Shown here piece after piece: positions 18,919 through 25,641 of a stretch of 40,134 nucleotides of DNA. The stretch is from a virus, in IMG/VR virus record IMGVR_UViG_3300024355_000534, positions 1 through 40,134 of that record. One strand, 5' to 3'. The position numbers and the translations under genes were made by a program. The notes beneath the pieces are model-generated. The model was not told the DNA's origin. It made no database searches and saw only the letters and a program-made list of their open reading frames with translations. The first letter of the stretch is position 1, and each line of letters opens with the position of its first letter.

Positions 18919-19755
18919 ATGGCATACTTTAACGAACTACCAAATTTACAATACGTTTCAAGATTTCCAAATCAATCTTCAAACGAAGATGTTACTCTGA
19001 CAAAAAATCTTTTTAAAAGAGCAAAACTTCGTGAAGATATTGCCAATGTAGCAACTGCTTTCGATTATTATCAAATAAAAGGAAATGAAAGAGCAGATCA
19101 AATAGCAGAAAGAGTTTATGGTGATTCCGAATTAGATTGGGTAATATTAATTACAAACAATATCACAAATGTTCAAGATCAATGGCCTTTAGATGATGTA
19201 AGTTTCAGGAAACATCTTTTAGAAAAATATGGTTCTGAAGACAATTTATATAAAAGAAAGCATTATGAAACTATTGAAAGTCGTGATGAATATAATCGTG
19301 TAGTAGTTCCTGGAGGACTAGTCGTAGATGATGATATTAGTCAAGAATTTAAAACTACGGAAGAAAAGACTACATATAATCTTACATCATTCCCAAACAC
19401 TACTCAACCATTAACTGTAAGTATAAATTTAAATCAAAAGATAAAAGTTACAAGTAGAGGAAATAAAACTAGTGATGTAATTATTGATGATATTAACATC
19501 ACAACTTCAGTAATTTATGTAAGAGGTAAAGATAGAATTAGTAAAAGATCTGTAGTATTCCCAAATACTTTAAATGAATGGCCTAGAAGTTGGGGTGGTT
19601 CATTATCAATTAAACAAAGAAATGGAAATCAAATAAAAATTGATGTAGATGATATGATTGGAACTAAGGACATAAATATAGATACTCGATTATATGAAAT
19701 TGTAGGAGAAGAATCTCCTACAGGTGGCATCACACCAGCATTCAGATTTAAATAA
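18919..19755 (+). CDS. gp53: Baseplate wedge protein gp53-like
   Basis: 278 aa. The N-terminal 110 residues carry the gp53 signature: DYYQIKGNERADQIAERVYG, then DSELDWVILITNNITNVQDQ and WPLDDVSFRKHLLEKYG, related to LysM-like wedge domains. The C-terminal half is beta-rich. In T4 gp53 locks the six wedges around the hub. It follows gp48 by a single base, as part of the same transcript. Confidence 0.87.
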   Translation: MAYFNELPNLQYVSRFPNQSSNEDVTLTKNLFKRAKLREDIANVATAFDYYQIKGNERADQIAERVYGDSELDWVILITNNITNVQDQWPLDDVSFRKHLLEKYGSEDNLYKRKHYETIESRDEYNRVVVPGGLVVDDDISQEFKTTEEKTTYNLTSFPNTTQPLTVSINLNQKIKVTSRGNKTSDVIIDDINITTSVIYVRGKDRISKRSVVFPNTLNEWPRSWGGSLSIKQRNGNQIKIDVDDMIGTKDINIDTRLYEIVGEESPTGGITPAFRFK

Positions 19756-19757
19756 AA

Positions 19758-20045
19758 ATGTCAACTCCATTACCAGGACTAACGATTAAAATTACATCTG
19801 AAACAGAATTAGAATATTTGAATACACAATATCAAATTATTCAAATTAGAAATCAAATTAAAGAAGTTACTAATTATGAATATGAATTAAGAGAAAGAGA
19901 AAATAAAAGACAAATTTTAATTTTAAAACCTGAATATCTATCAGTAATGCTAAGTGATATGAGAAACATTATGAAGTATGGTCCATCATCTCAATACATA
20001 GATGATAAAACTAAAAAAGTATATAATCCTAAATTAAAAAGTTAA
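19758..20045 (+). CDS. Small conserved protein, 95 aa, unknown
   Basis: No family recognised. It has a central charged helix (EVTNYEYELRERENKRQILI) followed by LKPEYLSVMLSDMRNIMKYG. It begins 2 nt after the gp53 stop and is the last gene before the terminator at 20047-20072, so it belongs to the baseplate operon. Probably a small structural or assembly protein by context. Confidence 0.7.
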   Translation: MSTPLPGLTIKITSETELEYLNTQYQIIQIRNQIKEVTNYEYELRERENKRQILILKPEYLSVMLSDMRNIMKYGPSSQYIDDKTKKVYNPKLKS

Positions 20046-20046
20046 A

Positions 20047-20072
20047 AAAAGACCCCCAACTGGGGGTCTTTT
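20047..20072. terminator. Bidirectional intrinsic terminator between convergent operons
   Basis: A perfect 9-bp stem AAGACCCCC / GGGGGTCTT with a 4-nt loop (AACT), flanked by an A-run on the left and T-run on the right, so it can stop transcription in both directions. It separates the plus-strand baseplate operon from the minus-strand gp32 operon. Confidence 0.9.
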
Positions 20073-20079
20073 AATTTAA

Positions 20080-21009
20080 TCACATCTCAGCAAGTTTCGA
20101 GAAATAATCTAGTGCATTATCTTCATCCTCATCTTCATCATCTTCAATGACAGTTGGTTTAGAAGATTTTGTTGGTGAAGATTTTTTCTCCATGAGTTTT
20201 TCATACTCATCTTCAACTTCATCTTCAACCTCAGGATCAATTTGCTTACGATTATTAGAACTCTTAAGTCCAAGAACCAGGTCTAGACGATTCTTCAAGT
20301 CATCATAAGATTTAAATTTCTCGGGATCAACAAAATCATTCAAGTTGTAGAGTGTATCATAAACTTTCTTAAGTTCATCATCATCTCCATCAAGAAACTC
20401 CGAGGGTGTAGAAAATTCAGATTTATCATAGTTCCAATAACCATCAACCTTACAGATCTTCAGTTTAAAATCTGCACCTGACCAGAAATCAAATGGGTTG
20501 ATTGCTTCTTCATCTTGAAACTTAGGACGAAGTGCGGCATCAATCTTTTCAAAGATTTTTTTACCGTACTTAAAGATTTTAACCTTACCTTCATTTTCAG
20601 GATTAGCAGGATCTTTAATGATATAAACGTTAGAGTAATAAGAAAGTTTCCTCTTACGATCCCTTACAATGTTCTGTTTTTCTTTGCTACCAGTATTCCA
20701 GTCTTCCCTATTATGATCACAGACTGGACATTTACGACTAAGTGTAGTTGGACAATTATCAATTAACCATTGTCCACTAGGACCCTGGAAAGCATGATTG
20801 AATACTTGCACATACTCATCATCCCAATCACCCCCAGCAGGCATAAAACGAATTACTGCATACCCTGTGCCACTCTTATCCATGGAAGGTTTCCAAAACC
20901 TTTCATCATCAGATCCCCCACCACCATCATTAAGCTTTTCAACTTGTTTAATGAGTTTCTCAGTAAGAGAACCCATTTTAGATTGCTTTTTAAGATTAGC
21001 AAAGCTCAT
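20080..21009 (-). CDS. gp32: Single-stranded DNA-binding protein gp32
   Basis: 309 aa from ATG 21009, which has a good ribosome-binding site (GAGG about 8 nt upstream); the open frame runs to 21108 but that would overlap the upstream gene. MSFANLKKQSKMGSLTEKLI is the N-terminal cooperativity region. The core holds a zinc site, CPTTLSRKCPVCDHN, and aromatic DNA-binding residues (KLSYYSNVYIIKDPANPENE). The C-terminus is strongly acidic (DDEDEDEDN), as expected for the protein-interaction tail. gp32 coats single-stranded DNA in replication, recombination and repair and is contacted by gp59 and gp33, both encoded just upstream. Confidence 0.95.
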   Translation of the reverse strand: MSFANLKKQSKMGSLTEKLIKQVEKLNDGGGGSDDERFWKPSMDKSGTGYAVIRFMPAGGDWDDEYVQVFNHAFQGPSGQWLIDNCPTTLSRKCPVCDHNREDWNTGSKEKQNIVRDRKRKLSYYSNVYIIKDPANPENEGKVKIFKYGKKIFEKIDAALRPKFQDEEAINPFDFWSGADFKLKICKVDGYWNYDKSEFSTPSEFLDGDDDELKKVYDTLYNLNDFVDPEKFKSYDDLKNRLDLVLGLKSSNNRKQIDPEVEDEVEDEYEKLMEKKSSPTKSSKPTVIEDDEDEDEDNALDYFSKLAEM

Positions 21010-21085
21010 TGTTTTACCTCGTATTAAGTGTATTTGGCCTTTTTGACTTAGCTTGGATGCGGATTGTCTAGCCGCAATCATCATA

Positions 21086-21418
21086 TCACAGTTCCAATCC
21101 TTCTTCAAGTTTATTGATGGTCCCCTGAAGAAGCTCGAAAAATTCGTCCATCCCCTGTCCCTCTAGTAAACCAAACATTCGTGCAGATTGCAAGATTTTA
21201 TCTCGGGTCTCTTTAGCCTCGGGATCATCAGAAAGAGACATTCTAAAGAAAAGCAATTTTTGCTTCTCAAGAAAATCTTTCATCAATTGAAGATGTCCTC
21301 TCTTCTGTTCCTTTGCCATATAAGGAAGATATAAAACTTGCCGAACCAATTCCTTTTGCATTTCAGCAAGTTCATTAAGTGTTTCTCTCACTATTTCTGA
21401 ACTAAAAAAATCACTCAC
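21086..21418 (-). CDS. DUF1825-like protein shared with cyanobacteria
   Basis: 110 aa, GTG start at 21418 overlapping the gp59 stop. MSDFFSSEIVRETLNELAEM at the start and RMSLSDDPEAKETRDKI in the middle match the DUF1825 family, which I know from cyanobacteria and their phages; it is almost wholly helical. Function unknown. It sits between gp59 and gp32, genes that are adjacent in T4, so it is a cyanophage addition to the replication cluster and probably host-derived. Confidence 0.75.
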   Translation of the reverse strand: MSDFFSSEIVRETLNELAEMQKELVRQVLYLPYMAKEQKRGHLQLMKDFLEKQKLLFFRMSLSDDPEAKETRDKILQSARMFGLLEGQGMDEFFELLQGTINKLEEGLEL

Positions 21419-22004
21419 AAATGGTCTCCTTCAAAATCTTTGAATACTTCTTAATATCTATATTTAGAAATGGTTTATACTTTTTAATTTTCATTCCCAA
21501 AACATCCCAAACTGGATCGTCTAAAATCTTATCGTAGTTATCTACGTAATTTAAAATATAATCAAGTATTACTAAAGTTTCAATAGATAATGCACCTTGC
21601 AAGTGTTTTTTAATTAAATCTGAATGGACTCCATTTTTACAAAGAAAAAATTCATTAAAATTTTCTTTGTGAATAAAAACTGAAGATTCAGTTTGAAATG
21701 CGTAAGACATACTTTGCATTCTTTTTTTCCATTGCAAATATACTTCTTCTCCGTTTCTTATTATTTCAGAAATGTATACTTGCTGCGGATTGTCACAATT
21801 AACAAAATTGGATACAAAAAAATCTCTTATGTCTTGTTCTGATTTTTTTCTAGATAACCTTTCAAAAAAATACTTGTCTGTCCTTTTATTGAAAGATTCT
21901 ACAGAAGCTCTAGACTTACCACAATACTTAAAGTAATCATATGTATCTTTAGTAAAATGATTTTTTAATGCTAAAAATAATTTATAAACTTCAAAAGGTG
22001 TCAC
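21411..22004 (-). CDS. gp59: Helicase loader gp59
   Basis: 197 aa, GTG start at 22004 (the nearby ATG is followed at once by a stop). MTPFEVYKLFLALKNHFTKD, YDYFKYCGKSRASVESFNKR and TDKYFFERLSRK correspond block by block to T4 gp59 (VYKLYLMIKQH ... KRRDKYFFQKLS). The C-terminal TLVILDYILNYVDNYDKILD and IKKYKPFLNIDIKKY also match. gp59 loads the gp41 helicase on gp32-coated forks. Gene order 33-59-32 is the same as in T4 except for the intervening DUF1825 gene. Confidence 0.9.
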   Translation of the reverse strand: MTPFEVYKLFLALKNHFTKDTYDYFKYCGKSRASVESFNKRTDKYFFERLSRKKSEQDIRDFFVSNFVNCDNPQQVYISEIIRNGEEVYLQWKKRMQSMSYAFQTESSVFIHKENFNEFFLCKNGVHSDLIKKHLQGALSIETLVILDYILNYVDNYDKILDDPVWDVLGMKIKKYKPFLNIDIKKYSKILKETICE

Positions 22005-22005
22005 A

Positions 22006-22266
22006 TCAAATTACCATTTTAGTTTTTGTAGTTTTTTTCAAGAAATTTAATTGAGTTGCATTGTGTCTAAGTTTTTCTTTTAATGGTTTAGAAATTAATT
22101 TAGGAATTGTTTCTATCTCAATATTGTTTTGCTCGCAATAATTTATAATTCCTTCAATGTAATCGCAATTATTTTCATGGACATATTTTTCAATGTCCAG
22201 TGCAAACTTTTCAGGAGATAAAAATTTTGTTTTTATAATTTCATCTACAGTAGTTGTATTGATCAT
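22006..22266 (-). CDS. gp33: Late promoter co-activator gp33
   Basis: 86 aa. The central block FALDIEKYVHENNCDYIEGI, INYCEQNNIEIETIPKLISK, PLKEKLRHNATQLNFL aligns in order with T4 gp33 (IIEKMVEEFGMSYLEATTAF, LEENSIPETQFAKFIPSGII). gp33 bridges RNA polymerase and the gp45 sliding clamp at late promoters, which fits the many NATAAATA boxes in this window. The start overlaps the exonuclease stop (ATGA). The N-terminal region is shorter than in T4. Confidence 0.8.
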   Translation of the reverse strand: MINTTTVDEIIKTKFLSPEKFALDIEKYVHENNCDYIEGIINYCEQNNIEIETIPKLISKPLKEKLRHNATQLNFLKKTTKTKMVI

Positions 22267-22934
22267 TTTGTATTTTCTTTTACGAAATGTTTGATGTATC
22301 TTACCAGAAGTTTGATGTATTTTGCAAGGTCTCTCTCCTCATAAACTACAAGTTCTCCATTTTCACAAGCCATAATTATAACTAATTTTTTTGCTTGAAT
22401 GCCTGTGAGTTCATAAAGCATACATGCATATGCAGTTGCTTGTACAAAATAGTTTTCAATCCACTCACGAGGTTTTGGTTTTTTAGAAGACTTGTAATCT
22501 ATAATAGAAATTTCACCGTCGAATTCTGCTATTGTATCAGCAGTTCCTGCAATACCAAGATATTTACTATAAAGACCTATTTCAATTCCATAGATCTTTC
22601 CAATTCTATCCAGAGCAGGTTTTATGATATTGAACAAATTAGTTGCAATTTCTGTGGTGTCTTTAGGCAAATCCTCATTTGAAATATAATGTTCAACTAA
22701 GGTGTGCATATCAGTTCCACGAGTAGTTGCTGCTTTTGTAATGCGATCAGCTTCAGCATTTCCTACTCGTCTTCTCCAATTTTCAAAAATCAAACGATTA
22801 TAGAAACTAGTAACAGATGTAATAGAAACTAAACGAAGAAGATCATCTTCGTCTGGAACTTTATAATATCTAACTCCATCAATCATCTCCCTCTCTAATG
22901 GAAGGAGATCTAATTTAACATGTTCAAATTTCAC
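22263..22934 (-). CDS. PD-(D/E)XK exonuclease (RecB/Cas4-like)
   Basis: 223 aa, GTG start at 22934 overlapping the PhoH stop (GTGA). Motifs in order: TRGTDMHTLVEHYI (early helix with His and Glu), YLGIAGTADTIAEFDG (catalytic Asp), ISIIDYKSSKKPKPREWIEN (Asp-x-Lys, motif III), and QATAYACMLYELTG (Q motif). This is the core of RecB-family nucleases such as Cas4 and MGME1. A role in recombination, repair or host DNA breakdown is likely, given its place with gp32, gp59 and PhoH. Confidence 0.85.
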   Translation of the reverse strand: MKFEHVKLDLLPLEREMIDGVRYYKVPDEDDLLRLVSITSVTSFYNRLIFENWRRRVGNAEADRITKAATTRGTDMHTLVEHYISNEDLPKDTTEIATNLFNIIKPALDRIGKIYGIEIGLYSKYLGIAGTADTIAEFDGEISIIDYKSSKKPKPREWIENYFVQATAYACMLYELTGIQAKKLVIIMACENGELVVYEERDLAKYIKLLVRYIKHFVKENTK

Positions 22935-23692
22935 AATCCAAGTTCTCTTTTTGCTAAAATAAATTCTTTCACTAGACCGGAACGTACAATATCTTCTACT
23001 CCGAATTCAACAATATCCACTGATGGCATAATTTGCAAAACTCGAATAAAATCGTGGATTCCGTTCTTTTCGTTTGTTTTAATTAAATCACTTTGCTCAG
23101 CATCACCACTAAACATAATCTTACAGTTTTCACCAACTCTAGTAATTAGTGAAGACAATTCATGGAAATTACAGTTTTGCATCTCATCAATAATAAGAAT
23201 GCAATTATCAAAAGTAGTTCCACGTAAGAATGATGTGCTCCAAAAACTGATAGTCTCTTGTGCTTTCAAATTTCCATAAAGCATTTCAAAATCTGCTTCA
23301 GATGGAAGTTGGAACATGTATTTTACCATATTCTTATATGGTATTTCAAACAATTCGGATTTATCTTCATGCGATCCTGGAAGAAATCCGATTTCACGAG
23401 TTTGAACCAGAGATCTTATGATATAAATTTTATCATAAGATGAAACTTCATTTAAAACTTCTCTTAGTGCTTTGTAAAGAAGAACAAATGTTTTTCCACT
23501 ACCAGGAACACCATGTGCAACTATATGTTTACCCTCATCGTAAGAAGAAAATAATCTTTTTTGATTATCAGTCAATGGTTCAATATCTAAAAGCAAATCC
23601 AAATTAATTGGTTTTTTTCTTTTCATTTGCTTTGCAGTCATACCAGATCCGATTCCAGTATAATCACCACTAGTTCTTTTTCTTCTTGCCAT
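22931..23692 (-). CDS. phoH: PhoH-like ATPase
   Basis: 253 aa from ATG 23692; a TTG five codons upstream overlaps the previous gene. A basic N-terminus is followed by LTDNQKRLFSSYDEGKHIVA, Walker A HGVPGSGKTFVL, a PhoH block (YIIRSLVQTREIGFLPGSHE) and Walker B CILIIDEMQNCNFHELSSLI, with sensor-like IMFSGDAEQSDL. PhoH is common in marine phages. The function in infection is unproven; links to phosphate stress or RNA metabolism have been proposed. It lies in the replication and repair cluster. Confidence 0.92.
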   Translation of the reverse strand: MARRKRTSGDYTGIGSGMTAKQMKRKKPINLDLLLDIEPLTDNQKRLFSSYDEGKHIVAHGVPGSGKTFVLLYKALREVLNEVSSYDKIYIIRSLVQTREIGFLPGSHEDKSELFEIPYKNMVKYMFQLPSEADFEMLYGNLKAQETISFWSTSFLRGTTFDNCILIIDEMQNCNFHELSSLITRVGENCKIMFSGDAEQSDLIKTNEKNGIHDFIRVLQIMPSVDIVEFGVEDIVRSGLVKEFILAKRELGL

Positions 23693-23699
23693 AAAATTT

Positions 23700-23951
23700 T
23701 TATCCAATTGGTTTTACTTTTGATCCAGGAACCTGAGAAACTTTACTTAGAACATCATTCCATCCAGGTTTGGATTTAACTAATTTATCTTTCCATTCTC
23801 CAACTTCACCTGGAGTTGCACATCCTTCAGACCAATCCCTCTTCCATTCAGGATTCTCTGAATACCATTGCATAATATCATTGACACTCATCTCAATGAC
23901 TTTTTTTTCACCTGTTTCTTTATGAATTATTGGATAAATTGCCAAATTCAT
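23700..23951 (-). CDS. Small conserved protein, 83 aa, unknown
   Basis: No family recognised. MNLAIYPIIHKETGEKKVIE suggests a beta hairpin; then EMSVNDIMQWYSENPEWKRD and WSEGCATPGEVGEWKDKLV, with a C-terminal SKVKPIG. This looks like a short regulatory or zinc-ribbon-like protein, but only one Cys is present. The late box at 23972-23979 and a GGAGG site directly upstream make it the likely first gene of a late transcript into PhoH. Confidence 0.7.
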   Translation of the reverse strand: MNLAIYPIIHKETGEKKVIEMSVNDIMQWYSENPEWKRDWSEGCATPGEVGEWKDKLVKSKPGWNDVLSKVSQVPGSKVKPIG

Positions 23952-23971
23952 TCCTCCATAGTACGTAAGGA

Positions 23972-23979
23972 TATTTATT
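23972..23979 (-). promoter_or_regulatory. Late promoter box AATAAATA upstream of the phoH cluster
   Basis: AATAAATA on the minus strand, 20 nt upstream of the ATG at 23951, overlapping the stop of the 52-aa gene. It matches NATAAATA. Confidence 0.5.
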
Positions 23980-24133
23980 CAATGCAAATGGATGGTGCAT
24001 CATCACATTCAACACAATTTATGCACTCATCCATATCTGGATTTTCTTTAAGAAATCCTTGAAATTCTTCTTTGGTCATAAGAATTTTAAAAACATGACC
24101 AGTAAGAGTATCTTTAATACAATAAGATTTCAT
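23975..24133 (-). CDS. Small acidic cysteine-rich protein, 52 aa
   Basis: Begins MKSYCIKDTLTGHVFKILMT, followed by KEEFQGFLKENPDMDECIN and a C-terminal cluster CVECDDAPSICIE. The five cysteines and acidic residues suggest metal binding, but no family is recognised. The start lies 23 nt downstream of the CATAAATA box at 24156-24163. Supported by codon-length fit, promoter spacing and tight packing. Confidence 0.6.
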   Translation of the reverse strand: MKSYCIKDTLTGHVFKILMTKEEFQGFLKENPDMDECINCVECDDAPSICIE

Positions 24134-24155
24134 ATGATTTAATTCAAATAAACTT

Positions 24156-24163
24156 TATTTATG
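24156..24163 (-). promoter_or_regulatory. Late promoter box CATAAATA
   Basis: CATAAATA on the minus strand overlapping the thyX stop codon and 23 nt upstream of the 52-aa gene. Motif and position only. Confidence 0.45.
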
Positions 24164-24911
24164 GAGAAAGTCTTGCTTTATGAAGTCTCTTTTCTTCATA
24201 ATAATCCCATACATTAGGTGCCCATCTTTTAAGAATAGGTGCAATTTGTTCAGTAAGTGCTTGAATCTCAAGTTGAGCATCTAGTTTTGCTCTAAGATCC
24301 ATTAGGTGAAGAGCAGATCTGAGATTAAATGATACTACAAAATTTTGTCGGATTGCTTGTGCAAGATAATCACGAATGTGCTCTTCGCACATACCCTTTT
24401 CATACTTTACAGCATACCTTTTACAACCCTCTAAAATCCAATTAAGTTCATCATGATAATCTTCTTCTGTCCAATCATATTTTTTACCATAACGATTTAC
24501 ATAAAACCCAGGAGGACGAACGTAAAAAACATCTTCAGTATTAAGTTCCCCACTTGCAACTTTTACAACTCTTTTTCCAGTATAACGTTGTGATTGAACA
24601 TCAAAACTTACTCCCACTCTGTGAGTCCTTGCTTGCATCGCAACGTTATGGACATACCCAGAGACCGAAACGGTAATGCCAGGGTGCTCCAGAGGTCCCC
24701 AGTGACCCTTATCATTCGATAGGAGACGTTCTACAATCCATTTGCCACACCCAGATGAATTTGGAATGTCTTGAGTATGAATAGGTGTCTCAGAGTAATC
24801 ACACTTTGCTGCCTGATAAATGACTTGTTCTGGAATTGGATAGCATTGTAGCATTACTACTTCCAAATTTTTATCAAGTTCAAGAAGATCTTTTGCTTTA
24901 ATTGGTTTCAT
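24159..24911 (-). CDS. thyX: Flavin-dependent thymidylate synthase ThyX
   Basis: 250 aa, full length for the family. The ThyX signature lies at about 95-111, RTHRVGVSFDVQSQRYT, a variant of RHRx7S with Thr in place of the first Arg-adjacent residue. Other family blocks are HWGPLEHPGITVSVSG (His for flavin binding) and QNFVVSFNLRSALHLMDLR at the C-terminus. It makes dTMP from dUMP using methylene-tetrahydrofolate and FAD/NADPH. This supports phage DNA synthesis in slow-growing hosts. The start overlaps the upstream stop (ATGA). Confidence 0.95.
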   Translation of the reverse strand: MKPIKAKDLLELDKNLEVVMLQCYPIPEQVIYQAAKCDYSETPIHTQDIPNSSGCGKWIVERLLSNDKGHWGPLEHPGITVSVSGYVHNVAMQARTHRVGVSFDVQSQRYTGKRVVKVASGELNTEDVFYVRPPGFYVNRYGKKYDWTEEDYHDELNWILEGCKRYAVKYEKGMCEEHIRDYLAQAIRQNFVVSFNLRSALHLMDLRAKLDAQLEIQALTEQIAPILKRWAPNVWDYYEEKRLHKARLSP

Positions 24912-25069
24912 TTTGTTCCAAATCCTTTACTAGTTTTTTTCTTATTTTCTTTCAGAAGACTTTCAATATTAATCATTTCCTTTTTCATGTACGAAAGTTC
25001 TTCATCACTATAAAGATGATCTTGCTTCAATGCTTTTTTGATCATCTTCAATATTGCCTTTTCTCTCAT
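24908..25069 (-). CDS. Small basic helical protein, 53 aa
   Basis: Begins MREKAILKMIKKALKQDHLY, then SDEELSYMKKEMINIESLL, ending in a Lys-rich tail KENKKKTSKGFGTK. Almost wholly helical with high charge. Its stop overlaps the thyX ATG, so it is probably translated with it. Function unknown. Confidence 0.65.
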   Translation of the reverse strand: MREKAILKMIKKALKQDHLYSDEELSYMKKEMINIESLLKENKKKTSKGFGTK

Positions 25070-25075
25070 TTTTAA

Positions 25076-25228
25076 TTACTCATCGAAGATTTCATCATAG
25101 TCCATAATAGAAGAATCTACAACATAATTATCTTTTACAGTTGTTTTATCTTCAATCATTTCAAGTTTTAATTGGTTAAGTAACAACTCCATATTTTTTA
25201 TAATGAGTTTTATACGTTCTTTATCCAT
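25076..25228 (-). CDS. Small acidic helical protein, 50 aa
   Basis: Begins MDKERIKLIIKNMELLLNQL, then KLEMIEDKTTVKDNYV and an acidic end SSIMDYDEIFDE. It lies 6 nt upstream of the basic 53-aa gene and just downstream of the terminator at 25254-25283, so it begins a new transcript leading to thyX. The pairing of one acidic and one basic small helical protein is notable but unexplained. Function unknown. Confidence 0.6.
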   Translation of the reverse strand: MDKERIKLIIKNMELLLNQLKLEMIEDKTTVKDNYVVDSSIMDYDEIFDE

Positions 25229-25253
25229 AAATAAATGTTTTTTTAATTTTACA

Positions 25254-25283
25254 TAAAAAAAGGGGGGAAGTCAAGTCCCCCTT
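25254..25283 (-). terminator. Intrinsic terminator of the glutamine-riboswitch unit
   Basis: On the minus strand a stem AAGGGGGA / TCCCCCCTT encloses a short loop (CTTGACT) and is followed by a run of T residues. It lies 5 nt past the stop of the 33-aa gene and closes the small transcription unit that starts at the promoter at 25904-25932. Confidence 0.85.
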
Positions 25284-25287
25284 CATA

Positions 25288-25389
25288 TTATTTTGCTGCT
25301 AACAAAGTAGCAAGAGATGCTTGATGACGACGTTCTTCTTTTTGTTTTTGTTCTTTAATCAATTGAAGTACATTAATAGTTTTAATCAT
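25288..25389 (-). CDS. Small peptide, 33 aa, with strong ribosome-binding site
   Basis: Encodes MIKTINVLQLIKEQKQKEER followed by RHQASLLATLLAAK: a polar basic helix and an alanine and leucine-rich end. A near-perfect Shine-Dalgarno (AAGGAGGG) lies 7 nt upstream inside the end of the preceding gene, and the ATG overlaps its stop (ATGA). The strong site and the terminator directly after argue that it is a real gene. Function unknown. Confidence 0.7.
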   Translation of the reverse strand: MIKTINVLQLIKEQKQKEERRHQASLATLLAAK

Positions 25390-25523
25390 TTATGTCCCTC
25401 CTTTACAAACTTAACCCCACGATAGGTCTCGTTGTATTGTTGAGGTTGTTGCATCATTTGTTGTTGATACTCAAGACGTTTTTGGGTATCATACTCGACA
25501 CCACGATAAACTACTTTAGACAT
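25386..25523 (-). CDS. YRGxxY (DUF4278-like) small protein under riboswitch control
   Basis: 45 aa: MSKVVYRGVEYDTQKRLEYQ, a Gln-rich middle, then NETYRGVKFVKEGHK. The doubled YRGV motif is typical of small cyanobacterial DUF4278 proteins. In cyanobacteria such short ORFs follow Downstream-peptide (glutamine riboswitch) RNAs and include regulators of nitrogen and carbon flow such as PirA (family knowledge). A good Shine-Dalgarno (AAAGGAGC) precedes the ATG. A glutamine-riboswitch-like RNA lies 30 nt upstream. Inference: a glutamine-responsive phage effector of host nitrogen metabolism. Confidence 0.75.
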   Translation of the reverse strand: MSKVVYRGVEYDTQKRLEYQQQMMQQPQQYNETYRGVKFVKEGHK

Positions 25524-25552
25524 TAGGGTTGCTCCTTTACTTTTTAAGGTTA

Positions 25553-25600
25553 GGTGGCGTTCCTTCCGTCGGCTTTTGCGTCCCTTAGTAGGATGAACGA
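25553..25600 (-). promoter_or_regulatory. Glutamine riboswitch candidate 1 (glnA / Downstream-peptide type)
   Basis: The minus strand reads TCGTTCATCCTACTAAGGGA, then CGCAAAAGCCGACGGAAGG and AACGCCACC. This has the class features: CGUUCAUCC at the 5' side, GAAGGAACGC near the 3' side, P1 pairing CGUUC (25599-25595) with GAACG (25562-25558), and a short P2 (UCC / GGGA). The first nearby ORF is a YRGxxY protein of the kind found behind Downstream-peptide RNAs. The middle departs from the usual GACGGAAGUAGG, so ligand binding is not assured. Confidence 0.65.
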
Positions 25601-25641
25601 CCTACTCTTTTTCCACAATAGGTATAGAAAAACATAGGCAT
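25585..25641 (-). CDS. 18-aa downstream peptide between the two riboswitches
   Basis: ATG at 25641 opens MPMFFYTYCGKRVGRSSY and stops at 25585. It begins 2 nt after the 3' P1 strand of riboswitch candidate 2 and runs into the 5' half of candidate 1, ending in its P2 loop. Downstream-peptide RNAs are known to be followed by ORFs this short. No strong Shine-Dalgarno is visible (GGAACGGA lies just upstream). If translated, ribosomes would disturb folding of candidate 1, as in a leader-peptide arrangement. Confidence 0.45.
   Translation of the reverse strand: MPMFFYTYCGKRVGRSSY

Noticed and set aside
21010-21108. Longer gp32 start at 21108
   Set aside because: The extra residues overlap the DUF1825-like gene and do not resemble gp32; MSFANLKKQ at 21009 has a ribosome-binding site and family-like start.
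25226-25233. CATAAATA on the plus strand
   Set aside because: No plus-strand gene lies downstream; it falls across the start codon of the 50-aa minus-strand gene.
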